64,000 bases of DNA from Yamagishiella unicocca (Eukaryota > Chlorophyta > Chlorophyceae > Chlamydomonadales > Volvocaceae). Position 1 is the stretch's first letter. Each line of letters opens with the position of its first letter. The stretch spans positions 868,001 to 932,000 of the forward strand of contig BDSL01000029.1 of assembly GCA_003116995.1 (NCBI GenBank), written 5' to 3'. The translations under genes were made by a program, and so were the position numbers. The notes beneath the pieces were generated by a model. It was not told where the DNA came from and made no database searches. It worked only from the letters and a program-made list of their open reading frames with translations. Below, one piece after another: positions 59,333-64,000 of the stretch.

Positions 59333-59432
59333 TGACGTCTGAACGCATTAAAGAGCTGGCTGGACCAACGGGAGGTTGCAGTGACGTCTGAACGCATTAG
59401 AGAGCTGGCTGGACCAACAGAGGGTTGCAGGG
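59333..59432. repeat. 50-bp direct tandem duplication
   Basis: tgacgtctgaacgcattaaa followed by gagctggctggaccaac and a ggttgcag end occurs twice, just after the WD40 stop codon. Confidence 0.92.
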
Positions 59433-60300
59433 AAACCAACCAACCAACCGACCTACCGGGGGCGAGGTTGCGCGCTGGGACGTGGACTGTTTCCCAAAGG
59501 GCAACACGCGCCAAGGGGCGCTCCTTCAGCACGGCGCTCTCCTCTTCGAAGCTAACACATGACTGCATTGCGATTTATTAAAGACGCCGCCCAAGCTAGG
59601 GGGCCGTGACGCGACTGTTTCACCAGTTGATATGCACCTGACAGCGCCGTAACACCGGTATTCTTTATCCATGACCTGAAGGCATACAAAGGAATGAGTC
59701 ACGTTACATAGCCCGGAGGAGCTTGGTAGAACGTGGATGAACAACCCAATTGGGGGTTTTGTGATTTTGCCAGCCATGGTGGCTTATTGACAACGAGGTG
59801 AGCCGAACTCCAAGAGGCTCCAAGCGAGTCTCGTGGCGCCATGAGTCGCACAGGAGGCAAGGTGACTCCCTGGCGAAGTCGGTTCATCTGGATCTGCGTG
59901 CTGGCTAGTATGGACATAAGGCTGCCGTCAGGCTGCCTTCTAGCATGACAGTTCAGGGTCTGGCGTGGCTAGACCTGATACCGTGGTGCTGATCCTCGAA
60001 ACGTGGGGGAGGATTGCGAAAAGGTGAAACCGACTTTAACTGACCCCTGGGTCATGCACCTCATGCGGTAGTCGAGATCATGTTGTAGGCCGCCAGCCTT
60101 CAAGCTTTTGCGAAAGGCTGCAACACATGGCCCATGGATTGTAAATAACAACCTGCATTAGCTAAACCCTTTTGCCGTTCTCTGGAAATTCCTACCGGGC
60201 GTCGCATGCTACTAAACGTACTGAATCATCCACGAGGGTTGCCGACCACTGCCCCTCACCCACCACCGATCCCTAAGCAGCCGCAATCGCGACCCTCTCC

Positions 60301-60305
60301 TTACA
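60301..60305 (-). terminator. Putative poly(A) signal TGTAA of the GT61 gene
   Basis: TGTAA on the minus strand about 212 bp beyond the GT61 stop codon. Confidence 0.4.
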
Positions 60306-60516
60306 AACGAGCCCACCACTTCGGAAACCACAGGAACGCATCTAATTCAAATAAATAACATCATCCTATGTACGGCGCACCAGCGGATGCCTATAAAAGC
60401 ACTAATGCAGCGCAAAGAGGTCCATTAAGCAGGTTCCGCAAGCAGCCCCAGTACCCGATTTTTCGTATCATAGCGAGTGCGCGTCCAATGCGCGCGGCTT
60501 TACTCTCCCCGCGGCC

Positions 60517-63500
60517 TCAGGACTGCTCACCCAAGATGTAGAGCCCCTCCCAGCCCGGCTGTCCTTTATCTGGGTGGCAGCATCTGCGTTTTAGCGACTT
60601 GAAGTAGGCTGCGTGACGCGGGTCGGCCCCCACCGCGTCCTCCACCGCTACAGGCCAGTCGTAGTAGTAGCTGATGATAGGCCCGCGGCGGGGCACCTGC
60701 AATTCAGGCGGTGAGGGAGCTCGCGAGCGTCGGGCAGGGGCACAACACCGCTGCCATCAACGCGCACCCTTCGGTGCGATTGCTGCGTGGTCGCGGGTTT
60801 CCCCGCATCTCGCGGGGCGGTGAGTGGTTGTTAAAACTCTAAAACCCTAAACCCTGGAGCACGCCGGTTGCTTGGACCGTACCTGGCCCAACTCTTCCGC
60901 GAGCACGCTCACAATGTTCGATACGTTGGCGACCATGTCGTGGTGGCTGGAAAGGGGTTCCTGTGGGATAGACCGCAAGGGTGAGGGCGAGCGGGCGTTC
61001 TCAAATCTTCCCCTCACGCGCATGAAGGTCATTGATGCACGACAAGTACGGTAAGCGAGCGCCGCCCTCACCCACCCTTTCCTCTTCACGTGCCAGCCCA
61101 CGGGTTTCTTCTACACCCACTCACCAGGAGGTCAACCCAGTAGTTGAGGCCGTGACCGATGGCCTCTTCGTACAGCGGAGAGCTGATCCAATCGCGCGGC
61201 ATCAGCTCCAGAACCAGCGTGTTCGCCGCGAGCCACTTGAAATTGCACAGCCCCCCGCCGTGTGGACCGATCATCGCCGCCACGTTGCGGTTGAGGTAGC
61301 GCACGTACTCGAGCGGATCCATGGTTTCCTCCTCTGGCGGGTGCACCTGCGATGGTGGGCTGACGCAAATAAAAAGTCGTACGGCATTGGGTACGACTTA
61401 GAAGGATCCAAGACGCGAGCTGTGGCCGAACGGTTGCCCAGCAGGTGCCGGGAAATTGGCTCATGGCGCGCCGTTGAGGGAAAAGGTAACTACGCGAATC
61501 TGTCGGCTGCCCTCCCCATCAGAAGCCTGCAACGATAGCGGCCGGAATTTTATCCCACCCTTTCCCTCCTCACCTCCAGCCGCTCCCCCAGGCCTCGAAC
61601 CTCCAGCAGCTGGGAGATGGCCTTCATGACTTTGTCCTCATTCTTGATCTCCCGACCCCGGTTGCGCCGCGAGATGTCCGCGCTGGTCCTACGCCGACAT
61701 CCCCGCGGGTGTGACAAGTACGACTGGGCTGCTGCGCGCGTGTACGGCAAATCGCTACGGTGCAAAGCGTCAGCGGGGGCGCTGGGCCAACGGGTGGCCC
61801 CCCGCGGCTGACAGCAAACACACGGTTGCGGGCAGGGGGTGGCGTTGCGCCCTGTTGCGGGCTGGTGGAGCAGCGCCCTCCGCGCCCTCTGCCTGCGTGC
61901 GATTCCTGCATCCTTCCGCTCTCTCTCACTTCGCCCCACCTGCTATACCACATTACCACTTTTCGTTCCGATAGAGGCACCCGCGGGGCCTCCGGCCCCA
62001 GAATCATCTCCTGCAGGTCGGTGGATGGGTTGTGGTTTCAGGACGCGGTGTCGAAGCCTCGTCTTCAGGTACCCAGAGCTTGCGGCGGCTGTCTAATTCG
62101 TGCATGTCAAGGCGTACACATGCAGTAGGAGGCACAGCGGTCCTGCCGTGCGATGCGCCGCAATGGCGTCTTCTGCAAGGACGTGACAACCAGCCAAGAC
62201 CGCCTCTTACGAGAGGGCTATTCCCAATCCAGCGAACACCTGGCGACCCGGCCGCCCGCCCCGCCCGGTCGCGCAAGAAAGTATGATGATGGCACGCCCA
62301 TAGAACCTGGCGTGCCGATAAAATCTTAATCTTATTAGGGTAACAAGTAGTACAACGCAGGAGTCCTTTTTACAGCCCCCTGCCTCCTCCCACCCTCAGC
62401 CTCCCAAGAATACCCGCACCTGCGAGCACCCCTCCCCCACCCTACCGCGCCCCCTCACGCCCGGCCCCCTCCCTCCCGTAATCGCGGACCTGCAATCGAA
62501 GGAACAGGTACGGATGGACGTACGGCACTCGGCACGCGGTGATCAGACGCTGAGCGCGCACGTCGCCCAGTTTGCTGCTGATCTGGCTGACGTTGATGTG
62601 CGGAAGCCAGCCCCACATGGTCTCCACGATTGGCTGCTTATATTTGAGCGTGCCTCCTGTCTTAGGCAGACAGTGAGTGAGGGGTCGGGTCGGGTTGGTC
62701 GACAGGCTTCTGATGTCGTCCTTGGAACACCCGCTGTTCGTTTAACGGTTCTCGGGATCCAAAACGGCGGCGGCTTCCGCCCAACTATGCTGGAAGAAGG
62801 TACAGGTAGGCGGTAGGTACTTAGATACCGCCAGGACAGCACGGGGCTGGATGAAGGGCGGTTGTTGCCCATTGCGGGTAGGTTTTGCCGCTATGGGGCA
62901 TCCATGTCTCCGGAGGGGTGCCAGCGCTTGGCCTCGACCGGCGGTCGGCACTTACCCGGCAGGATGAGGGTCTGGTTGGTGATGAGGTGGGCCGACTGCA
63001 TCAGGGGTTTGGTCGTGTGATCGAGCCAGTGCTGGTACCTGAGTCGCACGCCGCCACATGCCGCGTGGCAGCAGCGGGCGGCAACAAGTAAAATCATGTT
63101 ACCACACAAATCACAGAACGGAACGGAGTCAGGCATATGCAGCTACATCCGGCGACCGACCTAGCGACTCCACGCTACCAAGGTGCTGCTGGCACTGCCG
63201 CAGCCTCGCTTCGCCTGGCACTCCATTGGCTGCCACCCCAGGCGCCATGGACCTTGAGATGTACAAGCGGCCGCCAAACCATCCGCCTCTTCTCCCCTCC
63301 AACCAACCCTCAAACCCTGAACCTGCCTCTCGCTGTCGGGAGTTATATACATGACCGCTTCGTCTACGTATCGAGTGTCGTCACTATCCCTCGGCTGCAA
63401 GCCGTTGTCGCGCCATTCTTCAACGTTGTACATGTGGCCCATGCAGTGGCTGGAGTCGTCAGCCCAGCTGGCCGCCGTCGTGGCCTCGGTATACCTGCGA

Positions 63501-64000
63501 CCCAACCGACCGACCGACCCGCGGGTCATGCAGCAAGGAGGGGGTATGCCTAAAGAGGTAGATGGGGTGTTGCTCTGGGGCAATACCCAGGTGTCTGCTA
63601 GGAGAGCAGCTAGGCGGGTGTCAGCCAAAGGTCCAGTGTCAGGTCGAGACGCGGTGGCCTCACTGCCGCCAGGGCCGAGAGCTGACGGGACGCAGCAAGT
63701 GTGCGGGTAGGAAGCTGAGCCCCTAGTACATACGCCTGGAGCTGAGCCCCTAGTACTCCAGTTGGGGATGGGACTGGGTAGTGCGCCCATTGATGCTCTG
63801 GGCCCCGGCCCTCCTCAAAAAACTTCCAACTCCCGACTCCCAGCTCCCTTGCACGCGCACCTGACGTTTTTGAACACCAGGTTCTGCCCTCGCAACCCTA
63901 CATACACGAGCCGGCCCTGCCGCTCGTCATAAATGACGCGTTTATTGTTGCCGGTCTGACCCTGTACGGCAGGACCGTAGTTGGTCGAGACCCAGGATTC
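60517..64000 (-). CDS. GT61-family glycosyltransferase (partial, 5' end beyond right edge)
   Basis: Nine exons join in phase to the last ~406 aa: >64000-63861, 63494-63323, 63031-62956, 62656-62490, 62010-61940, 61688-61574, 61346-61125, 60960-60883 and 60696-60517. Diagnostic landmarks in order: HWLDHTTKPLMQS (the HW/HF-type motif near the start of the catalytic domain); SERKVVMWYSR, formed across a splice junction, followed by RNRGREIKNEDKVMKAI (the SR..RRI.NE segment of GT61/DUF563); and MIGPHGGGLCNFKWLAANTL with LELMPRDW, the strongest family signature. GT61 enzymes are Golgi or ER transferases that include core beta-1,2-xylosyltransferase and EGF-domain O-GlcNAc transferase. The sugar used here cannot be told. 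The N-terminal membrane anchor would lie off the window. Confidence 0.88.
63710..63766. repeat. Short tandem duplication in GT61 intron
   Basis: gagctgagcccctagtac occurs twice, about 27 bp apart, between GT61 exons 64000-63861 and 63494-63323. Confidence 0.8.

Larger units (their letters stand above)
59310..60516. other. 3' flanks of convergent WD40 and GT61 genes
   Basis: Holds both 3' UTRs. A TGTAA on the plus strand lies at about 60137 and one on the minus strand at 60301-60305. A 50-bp duplication lies at 59333-59432. No gene recognised. Confidence 0.45.

Noticed and set aside
60840..60858. Telomere-like aaaccctaaaccct
   Set aside because: Only two units, inside an intron of the GT61 gene; too short to be an interstitial telomere.
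62742..62870. Alternative GT61 exon after the ttcttccag acceptor
   Set aside because: In the frame required by the upstream exon it meets a TAG immediately; the acceptor before 62656 joins in phase and yields a continuous family-like protein.

Overview
The window is nuclear DNA of a eukaryote, most likely a chlamydomonadalean (volvocine-type) green alga. The evidence is GC-rich coding sequence broken into many short exons, GT(G/A)(A/C)GT..(C)AG introns usually 100-900 bp long, TGTAA-type polyadenylation signals, a membrane-anchored rubredoxin of the photosynthetic type, and several ciliary-type genes. There are no prokaryotic operons, rRNAs or CRISPR arrays. All gene models were built by hand by joining exons whose phases agree; no alignment or database search was run.

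Left part (1-23.5 kb) holds five metabolic or housekeeping genes: a partial NRAMP metal transporter (-, runs off the left edge), a plastid-type rubredoxin (+, divergent from NRAMP), a TXNDC17/TRP14-like thioredoxin-fold protein (+), a predicted secreted MTA/SAH-nucleosidase-family protein (+, nine exons) and a D-cysteine desulfhydrase (-, ten exons, with minisatellites in its introns). Between them lie long stretches (3.5-4.8, 6.1-10.06, 14.5-16.9 and 21.9-23.5 kb) in which I recognise no gene.

Middle and right part (23.6-59.3 kb) looks like a run of cilium or basal-body genes. A very large coiled-coil gene occupies 23.67-41.11 kb on the minus strand (about 35 exons, roughly 3,500-4,000 aa, with repeated QT(D/E) motifs). 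Divergent from it, with about 400 bp between the start codons, is a homologue of Fuzzy (FUZ, a CPLANE/tri-longin protein of ciliogenesis) at 41.5-47.3 kb on the plus strand. This is followed on the same strand by an EF-hand plus WD40 protein of the WDR49/WDR64 type at 48.9-59.3 kb. A partial GT61-family glycosyltransferase (-) fills 60.5-64.0 kb and continues off the right edge.

The most unusual non-coding signal is a family of short related sequences (core close to TGTCGTGTAAACGGGTCTT). They sit in sense orientation 15-75 bp upstream of 3' splice sites in introns of three different genes (NRAMP, FUZ and the WD40 gene). Together with two cases where an intron end plus the beginning of an exon is duplicated, this suggests recent intron or intron-end propagation (introner-like behaviour). 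Many other introns carry 25-50 bp direct tandem duplications.
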